Shown here one piece after another: positions 43,701-53,500 of a stretch of 64,000 bases of DNA. Made by a program: the position numbers and the translations under genes. Below the pieces are notes generated by a model. It was not told the DNA's origin, ran no database searches, and saw only the letters and a program-made list of their open reading frames with translations. Position 1 is the first letter of the stretch; every line of letters starts with the position of its first letter. Source of the DNA: Haliscomenobacter sp. (lineage in GTDB: Bacteria > Bacteroidota > Bacteroidia > Chitinophagales > Saprospiraceae); assembly GCA_016707205.1 (NCBI GenBank), contig JADJHZ010000007.1:186001-250000 (forward strand). Direction: 5' to 3'.

Positions 43701-44265
43701 TCGTTCCATTTAATTCTGCCCTCAGAATTTTATTCCCGCTGGCGATCAGCATGGTGGTTGAGGCGGTAGTCTGGTCGATAGCGATTGCCTCGGGACTGGA
43801 AACCGCCGGGGCCGCCAGAAGTTGTTCAACTCCTGTTCCGTTCGCGTTTGCCCGCATCACCCGGCTACTACCCCGGTCGGTCCAATAAAGTTTTTTATCT
43901 GTTCCAATAGCCAGATCGCTGACCGAGGTGATCCCCGAGCCAATCAGGACTTCTACGGTATCTCCAATGGAATTGGCCTTAAGGATCCGGTTGCCGTCGC
44001 CGATATACCATCGAAGGGTGTTGGGGTCGTAGACTAACGCCCCTGGGGCATTGACCCTGGGTTTGGATATCCAGGTTTCCACTCCGGTTTTATCGGCATT
44101 GGCCCGGTTTACCACACCGCTGATATCGGTCCAGTAAATTTTTCCGTCCGGGCCTACCACAATGGCTGTGACTGCAGTGATACCGGTCCCTACGAACGTT
44201 TCCAAATTCTTCCCATCCAGTTCCGCCTGGTAAATGCGGGTCCCGTCGCCGATATACAACCGCAC
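37591..44265 (-). CDS. Giant secreted multi-domain protein, main fragment (PKD/Ig-like, SprB-like)
   Basis: 2224 residues as an open frame; its last ~30 residues after 'FYFHPP' are out-of-frame sequence. The apparent GTG start at 44265 is also artificial, because the frame continues upstream and joins the signal-peptide fragment (44298-44522) if one C is added near 44306. Domains in order: YWTD/LDL-receptor class B-like repeats (~1-210, 'KIYWTDISGVVNRANAD', 'KLYWTDRGSSRVMRANA'), an Ig-like domain ('YQYQWRKNGQNISGATADT'), about fifteen PKD/Ig-like modules each starting 'xxVCxGxxVxL' with 'YxYxW' cores (~300-1640), a conserved-repeat domain beginning 'VSRDPNDIIGPEGYG' (~1650-1850), a fibronectin-like domain ('TWNGSDDPGGSGIRNYSIYA'), and HYR-like repeats. 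The reconstructed protein is about 2760 residues. It is probably a T9SS-exported adhesin. Confidence 0.88.
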   Translation of the reverse strand: MRLYIGDGTRIYQAELDGKNLETFVGTGITAVTAIVVGPDGKIYWTDISGVVNRANADKTGVETWISKPRVNAPGALVYDPNTLRWYIGDGNRILKANSIGDTVEVLIGSGITSVSDLAIGTDKKLYWTDRGSSRVMRANANGTGVEQLLAAPAVSSPEAIAIDQTTASTTMLIASGNKILRAELNGTNAQTLVSLNLNLVSDLAIQPGPLCIPVTILRQPADTAVCEGQNVFFGVQVQGTKPYQYQWRKNGQNISGATADTLRLSFVQLTDAGQYDCVIKNACGSITSRKAELTVYPNPKAEIRTIPQPPEICRGTKLQVEGRISGGTPAYQFRWRGDTVYLNPLNSLITTFQADTFGVFQLMLRATDARGCSGMDTVQITVFDNPKAQPTAAPNAACPNDPVQLQGNPTGGSGQFIRHEWNSANGGSFNASNIVNPVFSASQAGVYNLTYKVTDNRQCEGSGQVAVRVNPKPVITLGSNSPVCVGAGLQLTATVGGGSGNYGYSWAFPDNASSTAQNPLIAPAGVQHSGTYRITVTDLNTGCTATASIDAQVIKVEVQASIGRTVCLGDSLLLTSQASGGTEPYTYSWFQGSISPANQVSNTAFFRLTPTATSFYIVVAQDARMCRDTDTTIVRISDPLVRIIPSKTIVCEGDAVRLTGEATGGVPGYSFRWSHNLGILTTVEDHPKTTTTYGLTVTDFIGCVDSAQVTILVDIPQVQITASRNPVCPDELVTLTARSTAGIGPFTFTWNRGTRITDNGSQIQDRPNAETVYKVTMEDANGCLATAEFTVRVFDAPLVSAWTDKAICPGEKAVIKTSIKGGTGPFVYQWDPASNDQPNHEVGPLHSNQTYKLTVTDANTCEGYASVLVEVYPEHKVTAASNQPICEGEELKLTATASGDDSGFDFEWTLPDGSKQQIQNLTISNAQANTHSGAYTIRITGKTTGCKADVKIDVKVYPAPQITINGPKDACEGADISLQANLAQGDPNDYEFKWSTPDGKSIDGQNLPLPKIQLNQAGKYTVTVTLKGSATCQATASHDLKVHPSPRVSLATDKTLPICRNDDVKVTATFTDEKGTPLAVKDVKRYLDGKQITGLRFVDLLGTSELFHLSGDQTDKTKSFRVVATDDIGCEGEASLQITVIGPELKLHLDQTDFCMDATIQATTTYTAGTNPKFSWDGFNIAVSPSAEGSSATLTASTAIALGIVPRVSVTLTDDSNCKASDSKEVHVWRKPDFSIIADPETVCKGQEVKLKTTYLTQHPTQTEFKWSTGSADAEITVPNLQSTTTYNVTVTLVSPAGTRCEGEASKEVQVGDLEVSITKNKNSFCPGVEVQLTGTAKGAKNPKYKWDNGETGPTRKVTPSVSTFYRLTVTDGSCKGESYIQLLITNLDIKVTASPSYTCPKEKVVLSAKVFDAYGAPTTKYDSHIYWPELGKTGPGPHEIFPEKTETYQAQIQFELDNCLYKGETRVVINDSPIPLQVSAKTSTSACAEKGGGKIELTVKGGQGSYEASWSDGESGGLTRTNLKAGTYSYTVTSGSGACKVTATGSATVDDPKPLKVSVNGSSNLSISIGQNIAQIELTASATGGTQPYTFSWEGGRKTVASPGDYPLNVTDANGCTANATVQVRRTTIIVSRDPNDIIGPEGYGEPRWVSVNEPLPYTIRFENDPKFATAPAQKVVVEHHPDPSLNLFSMRLGDFGFANQRFHVPANSAFYSERLNLRDSLGILVDVTAGIDVTQNRIFWIFESIDPQTGLAPSNPQLGLLPVNDPKTHKGEGFATFTIAPRKTAPTGDSVLAKAAIVFDLNETIATPQIFNVIDAVAPQSRLADTSTVTLDIPVVTLTWNGSDDPGGSGIRNYSIYASDDGGPFTPYKEGISEQQIDFAGTPGHRYGIYVRATDQTGNQEAEKAKAEKTIYLNDLPALALYGILDRYCAGDSIYIQWAASQVDAVNVYFYPGAGKPLSLLGNTIPATAGKLGWKTQPQFAGCPDCAILIQDTAKGSSLKDTFLLKIHRLPPVYAGPDQVACSDQGIALQGSGAQTYQWAPSQGLSNSKIANPVAIITQRTVYYLEGKDSLGCIQTDSVVLTYSNPVTTFLDSLTCDTAQLGIRTRKLMAANGCDSLIFTTYRLDTLVPQILCNALPAFRLDTTGKLAITETMLRPFLSDNCRVAKFYFHPPTSPAPTPAYRPCRCSCSIAWAIAHPAPLRCASCLLPSARSGWSTQREPR

Positions 44266-44297
44266 GCCCGGATTAATGGCCAGCGCTCCCGGACTGC

Positions 44298-44522
44298 TCA
44301 GCTGGGGGCGTTCGGTAAGGTTTGGATATATGCCCCATCGGCAGAAGAACGCTGTAACCGCCCGGCAAGGCTATCTGTCCAGTAAATGGTGTTTTGCCCA
44401 TTCACCCAGGGAAGGAAAGCGAAGAGCCAGAGCGCAAGAACTGCCCACGGGCTGCTCATCGGTTGCTGGGTTGATTTATAATTCCTGGTTGCCATAGTTC
44501 GATCATTTTGAAAGAAAACCAT
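44298..44522 (-). CDS. Giant T9SS surface protein, N-terminal signal-peptide fragment (upstream of frameshift)
   Basis: 74 residues as an open frame. Possible starts are 44522, 44495 ('MATRNYK') or 44459 ('MSSPWAVL'). It holds a signal peptide ('WAVLALWLFAFLPWVNGQ') and the first YWTD repeat ('NTIYWTDSLAGRLQRSS'), then stops within 'TLPNAPS'. One additional C in the CCCCC run near 44306 would extend it as 'NAPQLSSPGALAINPGVRL' into the main fragment, in register with later repeats of the form 'APAVSSPEAIAID'. It is therefore the true 5' end of the ~2760-residue gene. The start lies 19-46 bp after the stop of the 4410-residue gene, so the two giant genes are likely one transcript. Confidence 0.85.
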   Translation of the reverse strand: MVFFQNDRTMATRNYKSTQQPMSSPWAVLALWLFAFLPWVNGQNTIYWTDSLAGRLQRSSADGAYIQTLPNAPS

Positions 44523-44541
44523 CCTTTGCCATCCTACCCGC

Positions 44542-47500
44542 TTATTTTACCTCTGCATTGATCAGGGTAAAGAACAGGGCAGCATCCGCTCTGGCATAGA
44601 CGATCACCGATCCGGAACTGCCCGGGCGCAGGATGCCGGGAGGGCCGGATTTTTCAGCAAAAAGGAGCTCGAGTTCGGTCTTTTGTTCGTCCAATCCCTG
44701 GATGGTCCACGCGATGGGCGCTCCGCCTAAACTGGAGAGGATGACGCTTGGATTCAGAAGATCCAGGTTGCCCCCATTGGAAAAGTCGATCTGAAGCGCG
44801 ACGACTTGCCGCGGCCGGGTATTGGCCGGCGCAGTAAAGTTGGTCAGTAGCAGCGGAGATCCCCCTGATTCGATCTGGAAGGCGTTGTTCAGGGTTGTCA
44901 TAGCACCTCCGGTTTTGCGGGCACTCAGGGGATAAAGCCCCGGGGTATGCCCCCGGAGGTCAAACGTGGCAAACACACGGGTTCGATCGACATACCATAC
45001 GGCGTTGGCCGTTATGGAATTGCTGTTCGAACCTTCCAACCGGAAGGTCATACCCGGCTCGAATTTTGACCCATCGATCCGGAGCGTGATCTGCCCGCCA
45101 TTTCCTCCTTTTGCCGCCTGTACTTTCCGGATCTGGAAAACGAGGATTTCTGCAAGCAGCCGGATGTTTTGCTGCGACCCGTTCCGGGTATTCCCCCGAA
45201 CAAGGAGGTAATACGTGCCGGTAGCTAATTCGGGCACAATGATTTCCTGGCGCCCCGAGACGGCTTCTCCGTGAGCGAAATCAAACAGCACCAGGGAGGG
45301 AAGGTCCCCAAAGCGCAGATACATTTCGTTGGCGCCGTTCAGGGTATCCCCACTTAGGGTAAGCAGCATCGTTTCCCCTTGCAGGGTAGACGGCACTTCG
45401 ATCCGGTAATACAGATCGGTCGAGTTGGGTAGCGTGGTTTGAACCGTCTCGCCGATGGGCAGGATCTTGACGTTGGCGTGTATTCGGTTTTCGGAAGCAG
45501 CCAGGTTGTTCGATTCGTCGCTTTCCAGGATGTTGTTCAGGATATCCGTGCGGACGAGGATATAGAAATCGCCCGCAGCTACTTTGGTTAAAGGTGCGGT
45601 AAGTTCATGCTCCAGCATACTACCTGGACCGAGGTTGATTTGGGCGTTTCGGGTACCCAAAAGGGCGTCTCCGACGTCCCAGCCGGGATCGGAAGACAAA
45701 TAAACAGCTTCGCGCATTTGCCCGGAGGCAGGATTAAGCCCCGAATTTTGCAGTATCCACCGCACGGTAACAGAGGCGCCAGCGAGCGCGGAATCCGGCA
45801 TCCGCACGTTGAGAACCTGGAGGTCGGAAGGCGGTGGCTGGGCGATCGAAATAGCGGAAGAAGCCAGGTTATTGGTTTCCCCGAGATGCTCGTATACGGC
45901 ATTGTTAACATCGGTAGCTGCCAGGAGGATAAAATTGCCGCTCAGATAGACGGGAAGGAACAAATCGATGGTGTCGGAGTAGGCGTTTCCTGCGTTCAGC
46001 TTGCCGGAATGGGCTTTGGCGCCCAGGATAATATCTGAAGCGTCGAGATCAAAATCATTCGACAGGAAGAAGCGGTCGGACCAGGCGGCGACGGGGGTAT
46101 TGCCCAGCCCTTTATTCCGGACGGTCCAGAAGACGCGGACGGTTTGTCCGGCAATGCCGGGGGAGGAGGCATTTAGGGCGGTTATGTGCAGATCGGTGGG
46201 CGGTGCAAGGGTAATTTGAATAGGCTGGATATTTCCGGAAGCATTGCGAAGCGCCCGGTGGTTGTTGCTCCGGTTGGAATCATTATTGAGGCCACTGTAG
46301 TCGGCGACAGCCAGCAGGTAGTAGGTTCCCGAAAGAGATGGGGGAAGGAGGAAACTGCGGGCGGAGGTATAGGTTTGCCCGGCGCCTAAAGGCCCGTACT
46401 TCAGCAGGGTGTCCAGCAACAGATCTGTATCGGGGTGGTAAACCGTATCGGAGGATAGGTAAACTGCATCTACCCACAAGGGGGAGATCGTTTCCGTGCC
46501 CGCCTGGTTCCGCACCTGCCACTGAACGGTGATGGAACTGCCCGAATTTGCCTGTGACGGGGCCGAAACTTGCACCATGGCCAGGTCAACAGGTGGTTGG
46601 GCTTTGATTTCAATTAACGGGCCGGCCAGATGATTATTCCCTTCCCCGTTGTATTCATAAAGCTGGTTTGCGGCGTCTGTCAGGATGTGCAGGTAGTAAC
46701 TACCTGTTTTCAGCGTAGCGGGGAGGCTCACCTGAGAAACAACCGAGTACGCGGAATCTTTGCCCAGCGGTTTATCCTGGATGAATTCCCTGATCAGTTG
46801 AGCTGAGGCAGGATTCCAAAGAGCGCTGGTGCTCAGATATATCCTGTCCCTCCAGTTTTCGTTCGAAGCGGCCCTGGAACCGATATTTTTTACCTCATAC
46901 GACAAGCCGATCAATTGCCCGGCTGTGGCATTAGAAGGGTAACTTGCGGTCAGTACGTCGAGATCAACCCAGGGAGAAAGCCTGACGGTGATCGGGCCGG
47001 CGCCTGAAGCGCGGTTATTGGATAATCGGCCATTTTCGTATATCTGACCATTAGGGTCTGCCCAAACGAACAAATAATAAGCGCCCTGGATGCCATTGGG
47101 TAAGCGAAGGTGGAATTGCTTATTCAGGCTGGCGCCCGCGTCGAGTTCCACTTGCTGGGAATCCCGGCCGATTTGCGCAGCAGCCCCGGGATTAAACGCG
47201 CTTTGAGAAGAGAGCCAGACCGTTTGGGTAAGATAACCGGCGGGCAGTTTTCCTTCGCCTGTATTCTTAAGCGTCCAGCTTACGGTCAGCGTATCCCCGG
47301 AATTTCCCTGCGAAGGATACTGAACCATGGAAACGGTAAGGTCTGCCGCCAGCAGGCTGATCGAAGCAGTAGCGCGCCGCGTATTATTCCCGTCCAGATT
47401 ATACTCGTATACCTGATTGTCTGCATCGGTATGGACGTAAAGGTAATAAGGACCGGCCAGGCGTTCGGGAGCATTGACGGTGAGGGTAACGGGGTAACTG

Positions 47501-50500
47501 GCTCCCGGCGTTAGAGGCTGATAACGGACTTGGGCGCCCAGGACAATCGCTTCGGACAGTACGAGACGGACGGGGTTGGGACTCAGGTAGATGACATCTT
47601 TCCAGGCGGCTTTGGCATCTGACCCTCCCTGGTTCTCCACGGTCCATTTAACCGTAAATGAGGCTCCGTTGGTTACGGAAGCCGGGATTTCCAAACTGCT
47701 CACGATCAGGTCGGAAGGCGGCGTAAGGATCACGTTAATTGCTGTGCTGACACCAGCGTTGTTGTTTTCAGCGGCATGTTCGTATTCCTGCTTGAAGAAG
47801 TCGGTCAGCACATGCACGTAATGAACGCCCGAAATCCCTTCCGGTAACGGAGCCGTGAGCATTTGCGTATAGCTGCTGTCGGGTTGCAACGCTTTGGAAA
47901 AGGTCGTTTTTCCCAGGATCGCAGCATTGGAAGGATCCAGAACCGCGCTGTTAGAAAAATAGACGTAATCGGTCCATCCTGCAGACCGGGTATTGCCGGT
48001 CCCTTTATTGGTAATTTTCCAGGAAATGGCAATGGATGCGCCGGAGAAGGCATTATTCGGTACAACGACGCCGGTAACCTGGAGGTCGGGCGGAGGGGTA
48101 AGCGAAATGTTGACCGGGGCAAGCGAAAGGCCAAAATTGTTGGTTTCGTCGCTTTCCGGTATCCGGGTGTACGCGTCGGTTCGGACAAACAGGTAATATT
48201 CTCCGGAGATGCCTTCCGGAAGTTTGACGGTTGCGGAATGGGCATACCCCTGTCCGGAACCGAGCGCACTCAAGTTGGGTACGCTGGCCAGGAGCGGATC
48301 GATTTCGCTGGTATAGAAGGGGTCTGCCGACAGATAGATCGCATCAAACCAGGTAGCGCTTCCTGTGCCGCCTTTCCCGGTGTTATACACTTCCCATGTT
48401 AAGTCGGCCGGCTGCCCGGAGAAGGCTAACGCCGGGATTTGTACTTTGCGTACGGAAAGATCGGGTAAATCGATCAGGGTAAACGATTGAACCGGCCCAT
48501 CGGTGGCGCAGTAGGGATTTTTTGCTGAAACCTGCCATTGATATACGGAACCCAGTTCAAGAGCAGGACTCCGGTAGAGGAAGCTGATGTCTTCAAGCCC
48601 GGAAGCGGTTGGTTGGGCCGGACGGCTGGTTCCGTATTTCCACAGGTAGAAGTCGTATTCGGTAGCACCCGTCGACGGCGACCAGGAGAAAGCAATAGGC
48701 AGGTTCATTCCCGAAGCGCTGTTTGCCGGAAGCATGTTGCCTGCGGCTGCCGGGAAGACGAGGTTTTGTACTTCAACGGACAAGGTATCGTTCCCGGGGT
48801 GGGTATCCTCGGGTAAAAGGGTATAGACGTCAAAGAAATAGTTGCCTGGTGCGCTGAGGTTGGCGGTGGCGGTAAAGGTAAATTCGGCGCTTGCCCCCGG
48901 CCGGATATTCAAGTTGCCGACGTTCTGCACTGTTGCCGGTCCTTTGTTTATCCGGTAAGCCACGTTGAAGTTGCTCAAAGCCAATCCGCTGTAGTTCTGT
49001 ATCCGAATCTTCACCGGTAACGCCGCTCCTGCGGCGCAGGAAGAAACCGGCGACAACAGGGCGGTTACCCCGGCATCGTCCAGGATATAGCTGAACTCAT
49101 CGGCGCCAATGTCCGGATAACCGGCATTCCGCGCTTCTCCGTCAATGTCGTCTTTTACGGTAGCCAGAGGAGAAGCTGCGCTGTCAAGGGCAGGCTGAAA
49201 ACAGTGCAGGTCGGTGTTGGAGACAAACAGGGGATCTGCGGAAATGGACTGGTTGTCTTTGCCCGTCAGGGATTTCCATGCAGACAGGCTGGAGGCTGTG
49301 TTGTAGTTCCAGAAGCCAAGTTTGTTGCCGCTGACGAAGTAGTTGTTGAAGTTCATATTGTCTATGCCGTATGGATTAGGGGCATAGATGGCAAAGCCTC
49401 CGCCTGTATTCGAAAAGCTGTTGTTGACCAGATTCACGTGGTCGGAAGCAGCGATCTGTACGGACTGGCTGTTGGGATTGCTGTTGGTCAGGTGGACGCT
49501 GTTGAAGTAAATATCCACATAGGCATTGTAATTGCTGTAAAGCCCATTGGCCGGTTGAGTTCCGGCCACATGCACGAAGTTGTTGGCCACGAGTAAGCGA
49601 TCGGAAGAACTACCCCTACAATCATACAGCCAGATCCCGCTTCCGGCGGCGGCGTTGATCTGGTTTTTCTCGATGCGCATACCTCCGTTGCCATTTTGAG
49701 CAAAAATGCCGTAGAAATTGCCGGCGCTTTGAGACGCGATCTTATTCCCCCGAATGATGGGAGCCTGTTGGTAACGCAGGTAAATACCTCCATTTTGCGG
49801 GTTGGCGAACTCGTTGTCTTCAATAACTTGGCCTGGTTCGGCTGCTCCTGGCGCCAGGTACAGCCCATAGCCGCCGTTCTCAAACCGGTTTCCCGCCCAG
49901 GTATTGAAGCCTCCCGGCGAGGAAGAGGAAGCATTGATCAGCGGCGAGGCGGCAGCGCTTTCCGACCGAAAGCTATTGCCGAGGAACTGCAGGTTGGAGG
50001 CGCTCCGGCGAAGGTCGATCAGAGTGGCATAAACCGAGCTGCTGGTCCGGAATTGAATCTCCCGGAAGACGGCAAACTGGGTTCCGTCGAGCAGCAGCAC
50101 ATAATTGGACGCTTGTTTTTGCTGGTCAAAGCGCCACGTAACCGAGGCGGAAGATTCGGGGCGGAAAACAACTGGTTTTTCCTGCCCGGCCCCCCGGATA
50201 CGGTTCAAAACCACTTGTTCGTTGTAAATCCCCGGGCGGACTTCGAAGGTTACGGCTCCCAGAACACCCCCTTCGTTAAGGCTCATGACCGCTTCAGCGA
50301 AGGAGGTGAAATCCGGTGAAGCGCCCCCAATGGTATACGTTCCTTCCAGTGCGGGGAACAGGCCGGTAACGGTCGCCGAGTCGTTGGAAGGCTGGAGGTC
50401 GGGTTTGCCGTTAGGGGACTCGGTATAGGCCAGGATCTCATGTCCAATACCGGCTTTGAAGTTAAACAACCCGGCGGTGAGCGTGTCGGTCTGGCCGGAG

Positions 50501-53500
50501 GTAAGGATGCCGCTCCAGGGAACGGCCGGCTGCCGGATATTGTCTATTTGCCATTGGATGGTCAATGTGTTGAGGGTATCCGCGCCATGGTTTTTAACTG
50601 CGAGCCTGACCTCCCGTTCTCCTGCCCCAAAGGGGGTCTGGCGGTTTGGGGAAAGGATTTCTGCCACGCCTGCGTCGTTTTTGACGATGGGGAAGAACTC
50701 ATCAGCCCCGATATCAGGGCGTTGCGGGTCGCGGGTTTGCCCATCGATGTCTGTCTTCACTTCCGGAACCGGGGTTGCAGCCCCGTTAAGGGCGCTAGAA
50801 ACCATGTGGAGGTCGCCCGGCGAGGCAAATGGAGGCAGGATACTGAAGGAATTGAGGTCGTACCCCGCTTCAGAGCGCCACCCTTCGAGGTTTTCATAGG
50901 TTTTCGCCTCCGTTTTGACCAACTGGGCGCCCGAAGTAAACAGGTTGTTAAAGTTGGACACATTGATCCCGCCAGTTTGCCAGTCCATGGCCAGTCCGCC
51001 TCCGCTATTAGCGAAGAGGTTATTGAGCAGCCGGATCGAACTACCCTGGTAGCTTCCGAAAGCGATGGCATCGGAACGGGTGCTGGTTTGATGCACCGAA
51101 TTGAAGTAGGTTTTGATCAGGCTGCAATAGTATAGGTAAAGGCATCTGCTGTAGTTGCTCCCCGCTCCAACCTGGATAAAATTGTTGGCGATCAGCCCTT
51201 CGGCGCCCTGAAGCCCCTGGGAGTTTTCAATCAAAATTCCATTCCCTGCTTTAATTCCGGTGAAGTTATTTCCCAGAATGCGGAAACTGCCCTTTCCATA
51301 GCGCATATAAAGCCCCCGGAAGGAGGAATACGAGGAGGCGGTTCGGAGTGTATTGCCGCTGGCCTCAGGCGCTTCCTGATAAGACAGAAATATCCCCGTG
51401 TAATACGGATCCACCAGCACATTTTGGGTAAGCTGGGCGCCATAATCGGGGTTGGCGTCATTTTGTCCTTGCAGGAGAAAACTGTAGCTGCCGTTGATAA
51501 GGGTGTTTCCGGTAAAGACGTTATTGGAGTCCGCTTCTGCACCTGAATAGACTATGGCCACCCGGTCGTCGGTGCTGCCCGTCGTTTTCGTTTTCAGGGT
51601 GCAGTGTTCCAAACGGTTATTGCCTGCAGCACCCCGAATATCCAGCACTCTTCCATAGGTAGCGTCTTTGGCTTCCAGGGTCATGTTCCTGAAGCGCACC
51701 CAATGCGATCCGTTCCATTGCAGGACGTAGTTGCCTTGGCTGGTAGCCGTGAATTGAAGGGTTACGCGGGTACTATCTTCTTCTTCGGATTCAAAAGCGA
51801 CGGTTTTTTCGGCACTCGATCCGAGAATGGAGGGGACGGTAATTTGCTCGGTATAGATGCCATTTCGGATTTTGAATGTAACCGCATCTACTACGCCTCC
51901 CCTGGTTAGCGCACTAATGGCTCTGGAGCATGTGGGAAAATCAGGAGCGGTTCCTCCAATCGTATAGATCCCTCCCAGGGCAGCATAAAGATTGCTCACC
52001 TTGGCGGTGTCGTTGAGCGGATCTTCATCGGGTTGCCCATTGGGTAAATGCGTGTACGCCGCGATGGAATAGCTGCTGTCGACCCGGAACGGGAATACGC
52101 CGATAGACAGGTCGTCGAGCGTTCGGCCTGATTTGAGGGACCCCGTCCAGGTGAAGGGAGTTTGGGCTATTCCATTAACGAGCCACCGGATCTCTACGGC
52201 GCGCAGGGTATCCAGTCCGTTATTAACCAGGGTAACTTTTACCGGTTGAGCAGTAGCGGCAAAAGGCGGTTTAGGGGCGGAAATCATCGCTACAGAGGCA
52301 TCGTAAGCGGAGGTGTAAAATTCATCGGCCCCCATATCGGGCTTCATCGCATCGCGTTTCTCTCCGTCGATATCGGTTTGAACCCGGGCAAGAGGAATGG
52401 CTGATTTATCCAGGGCTACATCCGTAAGGTGCAGATCGGAATCGGAAATAAACCGCGGTTTGATGGATATTGAATGGGAATCCTGCTTGACCGACGTGCG
52501 CCAGGCAGCCAGGTTGCTTATATTGCCATTCCAGTAACCCACGTTTGCCCCGGCAGTATACAAGTCGTTATAGTCGGAATTCAGGATGCCAGACGTATAG
52601 TAGTTGTAATAGGCATACCCGGCGCTGCTGTGAATGAACAGGTTGTTCAACACCTGGTTCTCGTACCCGTAATAGTTGTAAAAAGCTTTGCTTTCTGCAT
52701 GGGTAGTGGTATTGTGAACGCTATTGAACGCTACCTCCACCTGGGTGCAGGACCCCAATCCAAGCCCGTGGTAATTTTGGGTTCCCCAGGTATGGATGAA
52801 GTTGTTGCCGACGGTTACGGGTTTTTCGGCGGTCGCATAAATGCTGATCAGGTAAATACCAATAGCATCCTTGAGTCCAGTAAGCTGGTTACCCGTGATC
52901 CGGCTTTCTCCTTTGCCATCTGACCAGTAGATCCCGGCATATCCTGGCGTATTGCCGGAAGCGGTGAACAGGTTGGCGCGCACCATCAGGTTGCTCAGGC
53001 TGGACAGGTAAATGGCCCGGTAATACTGATTGTTGAACTGGTTGCTGTCGATAACCAGGCCGCCGATGTAATTTCCGCTGTTGTAGGGCCCGTAGATATA
53101 AAAGCCAAAAGACCCTCCCTGGAACCGGTTGGATGTAAACCGGTTGGCCTCCCCAATGCTGTTGTAGCTGTAAACTAAGGCATTGGCATCAGCGTAAGAG
53201 TTATTGGACGGCCCTTCCATGACATTGTTTTTAAAAACATTATGGTGGGCGCCATCCGCCAGCACGATGGACCGGGTGTATTGGGTGCCTCCCGGCCGGA
53301 AGGTCATTTTTTGGAATTGAACGTAAGAAGTCCCTGTAAGCTGCACCAGGTAGTTGGCGTTGTAGTCGGAAGTAGTAAATGCCAGGACCACCGCGCTGCT
53401 GTCCCCACTTTCGGACTGAAATACGGTGGTTTTTTCCGGCCCGTTCCCCGGAATGGTTTTCAGGTTAAGTTTTTCGGTATATGTTCCATTGCGGATCATA